DNA of 26,941 bases from Zygnema circumcarinatum (lineage: Eukaryota > Streptophyta > Zygnematophyceae > Zygnematales > Zygnemataceae). A model generated the notes under the pieces. The model saw only the letters and a program-made list of their open reading frames with translations, was not told where the DNA came from and did no database searches. The stretch covers positions 1,497,667 to 1,524,607 of the forward strand of contig CM074822.1 of assembly GCA_037447605.1 (NCBI GenBank), in the 5' to 3' direction. Below are positions 7,377-18,316 of the stretch, one piece after another (position 1 is the stretch's first letter; each line of letters opens with the position of its first letter). The translations under genes were made by a program, and so were the position numbers.

Positions 7377-10300
7377 GTGAGCTACGTTTTGACTGATCAC
7401 CGCTTTTTATTTTGGAGGGCAAGGGCACCACGGAGTCCATAGCTGCTGAACTGCAGCACGAGGCTGATGGTTCTGCGGGAAGAAGCCTTCTCAGAAAGCG
7501 GCCTAAAATGGGCCGCCGGAGCAGAGGAGCTCAGTAGAATAAGCTTCCTTCTCCTACCCGATCCCTTATTTTCTGACGCTTTCACTGGTAACCTGCTATG
7601 TGCAGAGATCTAGAAGGCTACGGACTTGGAGGGTTCATTTCACCTGCCATCGGTAACTTGACAATGTTGGGAGGCTTGTGAGTGGCTCCATTCCATACGG
7701 ATGCGTTAGATGCTTGTTTTCGAGTTCACAGTAATGGGGAGGGCTCAGATCTGGGTGATGTGCTACGGGATTTAACTCAATTTCTACAGGCAACATTGTG
7801 AATTTGTAGACCTTGTCAGTTTTTTCCCCTTGAAATCTACAATGCAAGTGATATAGTTCCTAGATAGAGAAATGAAAGTTCAAGTTGTTCTCTTACTTGA
7901 AATGGAAGTGCAAAAAAAATCAATGCAGCTTTCAAATAAGTGAGCCTGTCAATGCATGCTCGCGGTCCTAGCTCGGCTGCATATGCACACCGTTAAAGTT
8001 CAGGATGTCACATCCCGCGGACGGACACACTGCAGTTGCTCGACTCTGTTCCTCGGCATTCATTTGAGCATCCTTTTCAAATGAGTTCCGCTTCTTGCTG
8101 CAAGCATCGGCCAATCTCGTGAAGCCTGGTTTTTTTCGCAGATATTTGTCTAGAAATTCCCTTTCCGGCTCCATCCCGGATTCTATTGGAAACCTGACGA
8201 ATCTCTCAATCTTGTAAGGTTCTTCTTTCCTTAGTTGAAGAAGTGTAAAAAATGAATTCACCTTTCAGAAAAGTTGTGCTGCAAATGCATGCTCGCGTCC
8301 TAGCTCGGCTGCACATGCACACGCTTTATAGTTCAGGAAGTCACGTACCGTGGAAAGACGTACTGCAGTCGCTCGACTTTGTCCCTCGGCATTCACTTGA
8401 GCATTCTTTGCATATGAGTTCCGTAACTTGCTGCAAACATCGGCCAAACTCGTGAAGATTTTTTTTTTTTTGCAGAAAATTGGATCGTAATTCCCTATCG
8501 GGCTCTCTCCCGTATTCTATCGGCAACCTTGCGAATCTGGCACTCTTGTAAGTCTCTGAAAGTGTTGAAAACGAACGTAATTCTTACAGAAGTGGGCCTG
8601 CGAATGTTCGCGTCCTAGCTTGGCTGCACATGCAATCCCTTACAGTTCAGACTGTCACGTCACGTGTGAGCGGACGGACGTGTTTGCTCGACTTTGTTCC
8701 TTGAGCATTCTCCCCACATGAGTTTCGCTTTTGCTGCAAACATCGGCCACACTCGTGAAGCCTTGTTTTTTTATTTTTGCAGATGGTTGTTTTCTAATTC
8801 CCTATCGGGCTCTATCCCGGATTCTATCGGCCGCCTGACGAATCTGCAAGACTTGTAAGGTTTTTCTTTCCATAGTTGAAAAATTAATTGTACCAAAATA
8901 ATTCACCTTTCAGAGAAGTGAGGCTGCAAATGCATGCTCGTGTCCTAGCTCGGCTGCACATGCACAGCCTCAAAAGTTTAGGATATCACGTCCCGTGTAC
9001 GCGAACGCACGTGTTGACGAAGTTGTTCGATTGTGTAGTTCGGCATGCCCTTGAGCATTCTCCGCACATGAGTTCACCGTTTGTTGCAAACGTCGGCCAC
9101 ACTCTTGAAGCCTCGTTTTTTATTTTGCAGGCTCTTGTATTCTAATTCCCTATCGGGCACTATCCCGGATTCTATTGGCAACCTTACGAAACTGCCACGC
9201 TTGTACGTATTTTTTTCTCTTATTTGAAAAAAGAAAGTGTAGAAAAGCAATGAAGGTTTTCGAGGAGAAGGGCCAGTGTATGCTCGCGTCATAGCTCGGC
9301 TGCACATGCACACGCTTGAGGTTCAGGATGTCACATCACGTGTACGCGGTCGCAGACTTGTGAGAGTTGCTCGATTGTGCGCTTCAGCATACTCCCCACA
9401 TGATTTTCGCTTTTTGTTCAGACATCGGCCAAACTCGTGAAGCCTCGACTTTTTTGCAGATACTTGGATTCCAATTCCCTGTCGGGCTCTATCCCGGACT
9501 CTATCGGGAACCTTAAGAATCTGGGACAGTTGTGAGTTTTTTATTTGAAAAATTAAAGTGTGAAAAGGAAATGCAATTTTTATAGAAGTGGGGCTGCAAA
9601 TGCATGCTTGTGTCCTAGCTCGGCTGCACATGCACACGCTGCATAGTTCAGGACGTCACATCACGCGTACGTGGACAGACGTGTTAGATTTGCTCGATGA
9701 TGTTCTTCGGCAGGCACTTCAGCAAACTCCCCACATGAGTTTCGTTTTATGTTCAAACATTGGCCACACTCGTGAAGCCTCGTCGTCGTTTTTGCAGATA
9801 CTTGCGAGCGAATTCCCTGTCGGGCTCTATCCCGGACTCTATCGGCAACCTTACGAATCTGGGGCAGTTGTAAGTATCTTTTTCTCATAAATTGGAAAAC
9901 GCTGTGGATAAAATCAACCCTTATTTTAAAGAAGTGGGCTAAAAGCAAAAAATGCTGTTTATGAATATTTTGCCAATGCATGCTCGGCTGCACATGCAAA
10001 CGCTTGAAGTTCAAGAAGTCACATCATGTGAACGCGGATGGACATGTTCGAGGTGTTCGATTGTGTTCTTCGGCATGCACTGGTGCATTCTCCCCCACAT
10101 CTGTCTCGTTTTGTGTTGCATACATCGGCCAACCTCTTGAAACCTCGATTTTTTTCGCAGAATGTTGAATTCAAATAACCTGTCGGGCACTATCCCGGGT
10201 TCTATCGGCAACCTTATGAATCTGGGTTACCTGTAAGTAATTTCTCCACTTAGTTGAATAAGAGAGTGTAAAAGACCAATGCAACTTTTTGAGTAGTTGG

Positions 10301-13300
10301 GTTGCAAATGCACCGCGTCCTAGATCGGCCGCACATGCACTCGCCCGAAGTTGAGGATGTCATGTCCCGTGTACGCGGACGGACAGATTGCAGTTGTTCG
10401 GCATTCACTTGAGGATCCTTTCCTCATGATTTCCGCTACTTGCTGCAAACATCGGCCAATCTCGTGAAACCTGGTCTTGTTTGCAGAGACTTGTCGTACA
10501 ATTCCCTATCGGGCTCTATCCCGGATTCTATCGGCAACCTTAGCAATCTGATCCACTTGTAAGTACTTTTATTCCAATGCATCTTTTAGAGAAGTGGAGC
10601 TGCAAATGCATGCTCGCATCCTAGCTCGGCTGTTTATGCACACGCTTAAAATTCAAGAAATTTTGTGAAAAATGCGTCTTAGAACTCGTATAGACAAAAC
10701 ATTATCTTTTTGATGCATCTGCACAACAATTGTTTGGAGATCCACGATCCAAATAGTTATTTTTTGTCTCCTTATTTAAAAAAAGTACAGAAGGTGGACC
10801 TGCATGTCTTGTTTGTTGCGTGAACTCTTTTCCGTGATCGGGACCACCCTTTATCCTTTTCTTTAAACTTATTTCCTTGTGTCTACAGGACTTTGCAAAG
10901 TAACAAATTGGAGGGGAGAGTGCCCGGCTCCTTCAGTAAACTTACCATTATGACGAAATTGTGAGATCCGCTGCATTGATAAAGTTGTAGTTGTGGTTTC
11001 ATTTTTTTGTTTAGTTGCTTGTACCTCTCAATCTGTCACATTTAATTTTGCAATTGCAGTAGAATTGAGTTAAGATGTTTTTTTGTCACTTGGTGTTATT
11101 TAAGCACAATGATACGCAATTCTGCAATCAAAAGATTGGACTCAATTTTTCAGGTTTAATCTGTAGAGACTACGGGGTCGGGTTTACGATTGTGGTTCTT
11201 TTAGTTTGAAGGGTTTAGGGGCTAATGCCGATAAGGGTTCAGAAAATCTGGGCGTTTAGGTAGTTCAGAGTCTACAGGATTGAAGGTTAAGTGTTCAATG
11301 GGCTTAGAGATGTAGGCGTTTTGGGGTTTGAGATTCGAAAACTGAAGGTGGGAGGGTTGAATATGGAGAATACGGAAAATGTGCACAATAGGATGGTCGT
11401 AATGGATGTCACCACACGGAAGAAGTTGGGAGGCTCCTCTCTCTCTAACGCGCCACCCTTAATGCCATCAGGTATTTAACCTCCAACAAGTTGACAGGCT
11501 CCATTTACCTTGGGAGGAGTACTACTGACCTCAATTTCGAATACAACTACTTCTCTGGGCCATTCTACGCGGAGGGGGTTCCCATTTGCCCTAGCCATTA
11601 TGCATCAAACTGCATTTTTCGAAGTGACACATTCTGCCCAGGCCTATATCAGAAATCGCTGCAAGAGTGTGCGTCCTTTTGCCACAGCGATGTTTCCGAT
11701 GGAGCGTGCGGGGGGCATGGCACATGCGGGTACGACTCACAAACGTGCACGTGTGACGCCGGATATACGCTAACATCTGGCACATGTATGCTGCCCGGTC
11801 CACCTCCAAGCCCTCCCCGTCCGCCTCCACCTCCACCTCCGAGACCTCCCCCTCCGACTCCACCTCCAAGCCCTCCCCCTCCAACTCCACCTCCAAGCCC
11901 ACCGCCTCCGACTCCACCTCCAAACCCACCCCCACCGACCCCACCACCAAGTCCACCCCCTCCCACTCCACCTCCAAGCTCTCCCCCTCCGATTCCACCT
12001 CCAAGCCCACCCCCACCGACTCCACCTCCAAGCCCTCCCCCTCCCACTCCACCTCCAAGCCCTCCCCCTCCAACCCCCCACCGCCTCCCCCTGGTCTCCC
12101 CCTCCTCCACCTCCAAGCCCTCCCCCTCCGACTCCACCTCCAAGCCCTCCCCCTCCGACTCCACCACCAAGTCCTCCCCCTCCCACTCCACCTCCAAGCC
12201 CTCCCCCTCCCACTCCACCTCCAAGCCCACCGCCTCCTACTCCACCTCCAAGCCCTCCCCCTCCGACTCCACCTCCAAGCCCTCCCCCTCCAACTCCACC
12301 TCCAAGCCCACCCCCTCCTACACCGCCTCCATCTTCGCCTCCTCCCACACCGCCTCCATCTTCACCTCCTCCCACACCATCTCCATCTTCACCTCCTCCC
12401 ACACCCCCTCCAACTTCGCCTCCACCCACACCACCTCCATTTCGGCCTCCTCCCACACCACCTCCACCTTCGCCTCCTCCCACACCGCCTCAATCTTCGC
12501 CTCCTCCCACATCTTCGCCTCCTCCCACACCGCCTCCATCTCACCGCCTCCTCCCACACCACCTCCATCTCGGCCTCCTCCCACCCCGCCTCCATCTTCG
12601 CCTCCTCCCACACCGCCTCCATCTCGGCCTCTTCCCACACGCCTCCATCTTCTTCTCCTCCCACCGCCTCCATCTTCGCCTCCTCCCACACCGCCTCCAT
12701 CTTCGCCTCCTCCCACACCGCCTCCATCTTCGCCTCCTCCCACACCGCCTCCATCTTCGCCTCCTCCCACACCACCTCCATCTCGGCCTCCTCCCACATG
12801 CCTCCATCTTCCTCCTCCCACACCGCCTCCATCTCCTCCCACACCGCCTCCCTCCTCCCACACCGCCTCCATCTTCGCCTCCTCCCACACCACCTCCATC
12901 TCGGCCTCCTCCCACACAGCCTCCATCTTCGCCTCCTCCCACACCGCCTCCATCTTCGCCTCCTCCCACACCACCTCCATCTCGGCCTCCTCCCACACCA
13001 CCTCCATCTTCGCCTCCTCCCACACCGCCTCCATCTCGGCCTCCTCCCACACCGCCTCCATCTTCGCCTCCTCCCACACTTCCTCCTTCGTCGTCTCCTC
13101 CCACATCGCCTCCATCTTCGCCTCGTCCAACACTGCCTCCATCTTCGCCTCCTACCACACCACCTCCATCTCGGCCTCCTCCCACACCGCCTCCATCTTC
13201 GCCTCCTCCCACACCGCCTCCATCTCGGCCTCTTCCCACACTGCCTCCATCTTCGTCTCCTCCCACATCGCCTCCATCTTCGCCTCCTCCAACACCGCCT

Positions 13301-16300
13301 CCATCTTCGCCTCCTCCCACACCACCTCCATCTCGGCCTCCTCCCTCACTGCCTCCATCTTCTTCTCCTCCCACATCGCCTTCATCTTCGCCCCCTCCCA
13401 CACCGCCTCCATCTCGGCCTCATCCCATACCGCCTCCATCTTCGCCTCCTCCCACACCTTCTCCATCTCAGCCTCCTCCCACACCGCCTCCATCTCGGCC
13501 TCCTCCCACACCGCCTCCATCTTCGCCTCCTCCCACACCGCCTCCATCTTCGCCTCCTCCCACACCACCTCCATCTTCGCCTCCTCCCACACCGCCTCCA
13601 TCTCGGCCTCCTCCCACACCACCTCCATCTTCGCCTCCTCCCACACCGCCTCCATCTCGGCCTCCTCCCACACCGCCTTCATCTTCGCCTCCTCCCGCAC
13701 TTCCTCCATCATCTTCGCCTCCCTCCCTCCACCGCCTCCATCTTCGCCTCCTCCCACACCGCCTCCATCTCGGCCTCCTCCCACACCGCCTCCATCTTCG
13801 CCTCCTCCCACACCGCCTCCATCTTCGCCTCCTCCCGCCCCATCTCGGCCTCCTCCCACCGCCTCCATCTTCGCCTCCTCCCACACCGCCTCCATCTTCG
13901 CCTCCTCCCACACCGCCTCCATCTTCGCCTCCTCCCACACCGCCTCCATCTTCGCCTCCTCCCACACCGCCTCCATCTCGCCTCCTCCCACACCGCCTCC
14001 ATCTTCGCCTCCTCCCACACCGCCTCCATCTTCGTCACCTCCCTCACCGCCTCAATCTCGGCCACCTCCCACACCTCCTCCATCACGGCCTCTTCCCACA
14101 CCGCCCACATCTTTGCCTCCTCCCACACCGCCTCCATCTCAGCCACCTCCCACACCGCCTCCATCTTCGCCTCCTCCCACACCGCCTCCATCTCGGCCTC
14201 CTCCCACACCGCCTCCATCTTCGCCTCCTCCCACACCGCCTCCATCTTCGCCTCCTCCCACACCGCCTCCATCTTCGCCTCCTCCCACACCGCCTCCATC
14301 TTCGCCTCCTCCCACACCGCCTCCATCTTCGCCTCCTCCCACACCACCTCCATCTCGGCCTCCTCCCACACCGCCTCCATCTTCGCCTCCTCCCACACCG
14401 CCTCCATCTCGGCCTCCTCCCACACTGCCTCCATCTTCTTCTCCTCCCACATCGCCTCCATCTTCGCCTCCTCCCACACCGCCTCCATCTTCGCCTCCTC
14501 CCACACCGCCTCCATCTCGGCCTCCTCCCACACCGCCTCCATCTTCGCCTCCTCCCACACCGCCCATCTCGGCCTCCTCCCACACCACCTCCATCTCGGC
14601 CTCCTCCCACACTGCCTCCATCTTCTCCTCCTCCCACATCGCCTCCATCTTCACCGCCTCCATCTCGGCCTCCTCCCACACCGCCTCCATCTTCGCCTCC
14701 TCCCACACCGCCTCCATCTTCGCCTCCTCCCACACCGCCTCCATCTCGGCCTCCTCCCACACCGCCTCCATCTTCGCCTCCTCCCACACCACCTCCATCT
14801 CGGCCTCCTCCCACACCGCCTCCATCTTCGCCTCCTCCCACACCGCCTCCATCTTCGCCTCCTCCCACACTGCCTCCATCTCGCCCTCCTCTCACTCCTT
14901 CTCCAAGCCCTCCCCCTCCCACTCCACCTCCAAGCCCTCCCCCTCCCACTCCACCTCCAAGCCCTCCCCCTCCCACTCCACCTCCAAGCCCTCCTCTTTC
15001 GACTCCATCTCCAAGCCCTCCGGCTGCATTTCCAACTTTCCCCCCGCGGTCTCCCCCAGCAAGCCCTCCACTTCCACCTCCTCGTTCATCCCCATCAAGT
15101 CCCCCTCCGTTTCCTCCACAATCGCCCCATCCCCGTCCTCCTCCCCGCCCGCCCCGTCCTCCTCCGCCTCCTCGTTCTCCTCCCCGTCCTCCTCCCTTCC
15201 CGCCCCGTCCTCCTCCGCCTCCCCGTTCTCCTCCCCGTCCTCCTCCCCGCCCGCCCCGTCCTCCTCCGCCTCCCCGTTCTCCTCCCCGTCCTCCTCCCCG
15301 CCCGCCCCGTCCTCCTCCGCCTCCCCGTTCTCCTCCCCGCCCTCCTCCCTCTCCGCCTCCACCACCGCCCGCTCCCCCTTCTCCTCCGTCTCCGCCTCCA
15401 CCTCCTCCTAGTACGTACCAGGATTTGCAGGATAGTGGAGATAGTGGATCTGTTGCTTGAGATGCTCTAGTCAGTCAACAGAGTGTCTAATTTTTTCGTA
15501 TGTTATGTGATTGGCACGATCTTGCAGCTGCGGAGCTGGCATCATTTTGGAGAATCGACGCACTCAATATGAGGGCAGTGAGCCTACTTTTATCTCAAAG
15601 AACGACAGCAGATATTTGTGCGACGTCGTGTTTGGCGAATCCCAAATGTATCGCGTTTGTTTTTACGAGAGTGTCAAATATGACGATCGTTGGAAATTGC
15701 ACATTCATAGGACTTCCTGTGAAATTTTACGTTTCAAGCTCTCAACTGACAAGTATTTTTGTCCGGGATGTATTTGGTGTGTATCACTCTATCTATATCA
15801 GTATTTTCATTTCCACTTTTCATTGCTTGAATTAAGATGCATCGGAGAGGATTATCGTCTGCCGTCTATTGTGAGTGAGAGGATAGTCTGAGTCAAGCCA
15901 CGCTAGTCAACGTTTCATTCCAATACACCCTTTATGCAAAGGCTGCTGGGCGGTCGTTATTGATTTTAAGCTGCATTGTTCTCAGGTTTTGCTTCCTGTG
16001 CACGCTTTGTTGCAGATTTATTTTCGGGTCTAGCTGTCGACACCGATCGAAAATGGTGCGGTTACCGAATTATTGCTGCTGAGGGCAGTGCCGGAGTGTG
16101 CGCTAAGAAGTGTGTCCTTGACACTGCTTGCGCATACTTTTCCTACAATCAGGAAACTGACACTTGCAGCTTTAAGAGGGGGGGTATTGGGCGAAATTTT
16201 GCGAGTCCTGGAGTCCAGCTCTACAAGAAGGTACGTCTCATCTTGGATATGGATGCTGTCCATTTCCTCCTTTTTATAGTAGAGACGTGTTGGGTTTTGC

Positions 16301-16464
16301 AGTTAGAACTCAATTTTTCTTCTAGTAGAAACGATGTGTACTTGATAGTGCATGGCCGATTTTCCTTGAAGAACCGCATACTGCAAAATCTCTCTTTCAG
16401 CACATTTTTATGTTTGAAATATTGTACGGGTTTGTTAAGTTTTGGAGCTGGTTTTGCGTTCTAA
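7181..16464 (+). CDS. Secreted/surface LRR protein: LRRNT, 11 LRRs, EGF-like, Pro-rich, two PAN modules
   Basis: Exons inferred from splice sites and frame: 7181 (or 7235)-7376, 7606-7677, 8142-8213, 8476-8547, 8783-8854, 9131-9202, 9460-9531, 9798-9869, 10161-10232, 10487-10558, 10889-10960, 11472-15410, 15528-15776, 16016-16230, and perhaps 16303-16464. The LRR introns all split a Leu codon after its second base (phase 2). The order is N-cap, plant-type LRRs, Cys-rich EGF-like module, a Pro-rich region of over 1000 residues, and two PAN/Apple-like modules, suggesting an extracellular recognition or adhesion protein. No kinase domain is seen. The start codon and signal peptide are not visible; an in-frame stop lies at 7153, so exon 1 is upstream. 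The long exon is off by one base relative to the PAN exons, so the gene may be broken or misassembled. The 3' end is uncertain: TAA at 16462, or TGA at 16600 if spliced to 16588. Confidence 0.6.
7606..10960 (+). other. Ten 72-nt exons, one 24-residue LRR each
   Basis: Exons at 7606, 8142, 8476, 8783, 9131, 9460, 9798, 10161, 10487 and 10889 are each exactly 72 nt, with AG before and GT after. The repeat is xLxxNSLSGSIPDSIGNLxxLxxL, the plant-specific LRR type. Eight of them (8142-10558) are nearly identical in the NSLSG.IP.SIGNL core and vary at the residues just before N and after GNL. The first and last exons are divergent. The concave-face strand of each repeat is assembled across an exon junction. 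Confidence 0.8.
7950..10660 (+). repeat. Tandem exon-intron modules of about 330 bp
   Basis: The introns between the LRR exons share a common body: AATGCATGCTCGCGTCCTAG, CTCGGCTGCACATGCACACG, GTTCAGGATGTCAC, CATCGGCCA.ACTCGTGAAG, and a T-rich acceptor. Module starts, taken from the exons, are spaced 334, 307, 348, 329, 338, 363 and 326 bp. A last partial copy follows the 10487 exon and stops near 10660. The intron before 8142 also carries the body (from about 7950). This is duplication of whole exon-intron units, not of coding sequence alone. Confidence 0.85.
12300..14890 (+). repeat. 27-bp coding minisatellite (PPPTPPPSS/PPPTPPPSR)
   Basis: Tandem 27-bp units encode PPPTPPPSS or PPPTPPPSR in the proline frame, or ASSHTASIF/ASSHTASIS in the frame shifted by one. 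The two unit types, ending TCTTCG and TCTCGG, alternate irregularly, with roughly 90 units by length. Single-base and short indels (for example around 12640, 12830, 13840 and 13980) switch the frame, and no frame contains a stop for kilobases. Confidence 0.85.
15128..15345 (+). repeat. 51-bp coding repeat, about four copies
   Basis: A 17-residue unit (PSSSPPAPSSSASPFSS in the frame of the upstream EGF module, a PRPPRPPPPPRSPP type in the PAN-compatible frame) is repeated about four times with very few differences. It lies at the end of the Pro-rich exon. Confidence 0.7.
15528..15776 (+). other. Exon encoding first PAN/Apple-like module
   Basis: The acceptor is CTTGCAG at 15527 and the donor GTGTGT follows 15776. 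The frame reads TTADICATSCLANPKCIAFV, then FTRVSNMTIVGNCTFIGLPV. The C...C...C.AF spacing plus the later NCTF is the PAN/Apple pattern. It is phase-compatible with the proline frame ending CCT CCT A at 15410, giving a 117-nt intron with donor GTACGT. A second reading frame is also open through the exon, but it lacks the family pattern. Confidence 0.6.
16016..16230 (+). other. Exon encoding second PAN/Apple-like module
   Basis: Acceptor GTTGCAG at 16015, donor AAG|GTACGT at 16231. The frame reads WCGYRIIAAEGSAGVCAKKC, then VLDTACAYFSYNQETDTCSF and GVQLYKK. Cysteines at WC, VC, KKC, AC and TC, with AYFSYN, fit a PAN_1/PAN_4 module. The join with the previous exon (G|AT) keeps the frame. Confidence 0.65.
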
Positions 16465-17800
16465 CTTGAAATTTTCACACTTGGACAACTTTGGTTGATT
16501 GCATGACTATGCATTGCAATTGGTTTTGTGCTATTACTTGATTGATGGCTTGTGTTAACACAACTTTCACTGCTTGGGTTTCACTAGGTTTTGACACCAT
16601 GAGCAGCAAGGCCCACTCTTTCTCTTTCCTCCTGCAACCGTGGGTAAGTCAGCCCTTCCCTCCTCTCTCTCCTTACTCTCCTACGACTTCCCAGTGCCTT
16701 CCTCCCTCCTCGCGCACACAGGTTGGTGGTGATCGAAGCCAATGTCGTGAGGTCAGAGGAGCAGCAGATGCTGGCGCTGTATGGGGAGTTGGTCCTTTCC
16801 TTCCTCTCCGCCTTGCATGTGATCACGTGTGGTCCAGGCGCAATCACTGCTGGTCACTTGTCTACTGCTTGCCAGGCTTCTCCGATTGTGTTTCCCTGCG
16901 GCCATGCAGGCTGCATGCCATACAACCCACGCGGTGAACAACTATGGGATGTTGCTTGTTGGCGTGCAAGGCATCTGCCCATGTCCAGTTACAAGTGTCA
17001 CATGTACCACAATCGTCAATAGGAGGAAAATTTTCAGTGAATGTGTATGCAGTTTATTGCTAGAAGCCGCAACAGATTTAGGAAAAAGGGACTAGTAAAA
17101 CCTCCGCCCTTCAAACTGGTTGCTTTGAAAGCCCACCATAACGAAACGCTTTTTGTATTCCAGGATGATCACCAGAATCAAAATTGAATCAGAATCAGAA
17201 TTAGAATTGTGGAACATTCACGGACACAGTTCAGCGCTATCCTTGATCGAGGTTCTTCCATAACTACATCTGATGGAGACTCTAACATGAAGTTCCATGC
17301 CACAGTCGACATTCGCCCTCAATCGCCCCAATACTCTGCTGTTACCTATCGTACCAATTGAAGATAACTTACGGTAGGCATGTAGACATCATTCTCGATA
17401 GTCACTGAAAATGAGATCAAAATGCGCATAGTTTGGGAGAGTTGATCTCGTTGGACTGACTCATGCCTCTCTCTGTTGGGTCGATGGACGAACCAATGTT
17501 GTGAGCCAGTTATCAAGTGGGTCGGCAGAGTTGTGGAATTAGAGCAAGATTGTACGACGGATGAGGAAGGGTGCCATAGTTTACGAGGTTCAGAGTGAGG
17601 TTGTAATAATCCCGATATTAGACGTTTCCAAATTGGACTCCTGCATGAAGTCGCATAAAAAGTACTTTTGAGATTTTTTTGTATTGCAATCCCATAGCTT
17701 TTTAAATCAATCTTGGAATTGTGAGTCGATTGGGTTGACTATTACAGACATTCGAATTATAATTGTAACTGAATGAGAATATAGTTGGCGTATTTGACCT
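16465..17800. other. 3' flank of the LRR gene; no clear gene
   Basis: There are splice-like signals at 16587 (CACTAG) and 16631 (GTAAGT), and an acceptor-like CACACAG near 16722. The ORFs at 16542-16937 and 16723-17022 overlap in different frames and neither resembles a family. A Cys-containing stretch (NNYGMLLVGVQGICPCPVTS) near 16940-17000 could be a further exon. From about 17100 the sequence is AT-rich with AATCAGAATCAGAATTAG-like runs and no ORF. Confidence 0.5.
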
Positions 17801-18300
17801 TTGTTGTGTATGGATGATATTTATGTTTTATCTCGGAGCCGAGATTCAAGTGGCATGCAAACATTGCGATGGGAGTGTTTCACTCCCAGCAAACACTTGA
17901 TGAACACACCCCTCAGTCCCTTCGGATCGTCTCACGATGGGCACACAAGCAAAGGCTTCAATACATCTCTCAACAATCAACCTTTGTTTCATCAACGGTT
18001 CATACATTTGTCCTCTTCTCTCTCTCTCCCTCTCTGCTCCTCTGCACATGCCTTCTCTCAAGCTGCTTCTTCCTTCTCTCTCAGACTCTGTTTGCTCAAA
18101 CTCTCTCCTCTGCGAGTACCTACCCTCTGTGTGTCCGTCGATCTTCCCTTTTGCGTCCTTGTCGTACATCTGTGTTGTCTACCACCATCACAACAGCATG
18201 TGTGCCACGATAATACGTCGCCCATGATGGCTCCGGCCACAGCATGCACCTTCAACTCTCGAACTATTTTTGTCGATGTCCTGCACAAATAAAATAATCC
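17801..18300. other. Unassigned region with two small hairpins
   Basis: There is a plus-strand ORF of 163 codons (17801-18292), Ser/Leu-rich because of a CTCTCTC stretch at 18012-18030; I do not believe it is a gene. Perfect small hairpins are ATCTCGG-AG-CCGAGAT (17830-17845) and GGGAGTG-TTT-CACTCCC (17871-17887). Confidence 0.4.
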
Positions 18301-18316
18301 TTACAACTAAATCAGA

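Larger units (their letters stand above)
11472..15410 (+). other. Long exon: last LRR, Cys-rich cap, EGF-like module, Pro-rich region
   Basis: The exon opens with an LRR (YLTSNKLTGSIYLGRSTTDL, then NFEYNYFSGPF), followed by a Cys-rich cap. The EGF-like module has six cysteines in a C-x8-C-x5-C-x6-C-x-C-x10-C pattern, including ACGGHGTCGYDSQTCTCDAG. From 11802 the protein becomes PPPSPPPPTPPP. A frame slip occurs near 12060-12110, where the Pro frame turns into a TSKPSPSDS frame, and several more indels follow. Exon length minus the split codons is not a multiple of three, so the EGF frame does not join the PAN frame. Confidence 0.65.

Noticed and set aside
8252-10211. Short ORFs on both strands (for example LQMHARVLARLHMHTL repeated)
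   Set aside because: They translate the duplicated introns of the LRR array.
7950-10660. Regularly spaced repeats reminiscent of a CRISPR array
   Set aside because: The repeats are about 330-bp exon-intron modules with splice sites in a eukaryotic gene.
11200-11220. GGGTTTAGGG as an interstitial telomere repeat
   Set aside because: Only one copy of the motif within an intron; no tandem array.
11591-15401. Many minus ORFs of 150-297 codons over the Pro-rich exon
   Set aside because: Antisense of the same 27-bp repeat, in every frame.
11784-15470. 1228-codon plus ORF (LHLRLLPHR type)
   Set aside because: It is offset from the LRR/EGF frame and has no upstream exon. It is open only because the C-rich repeat lacks stops.
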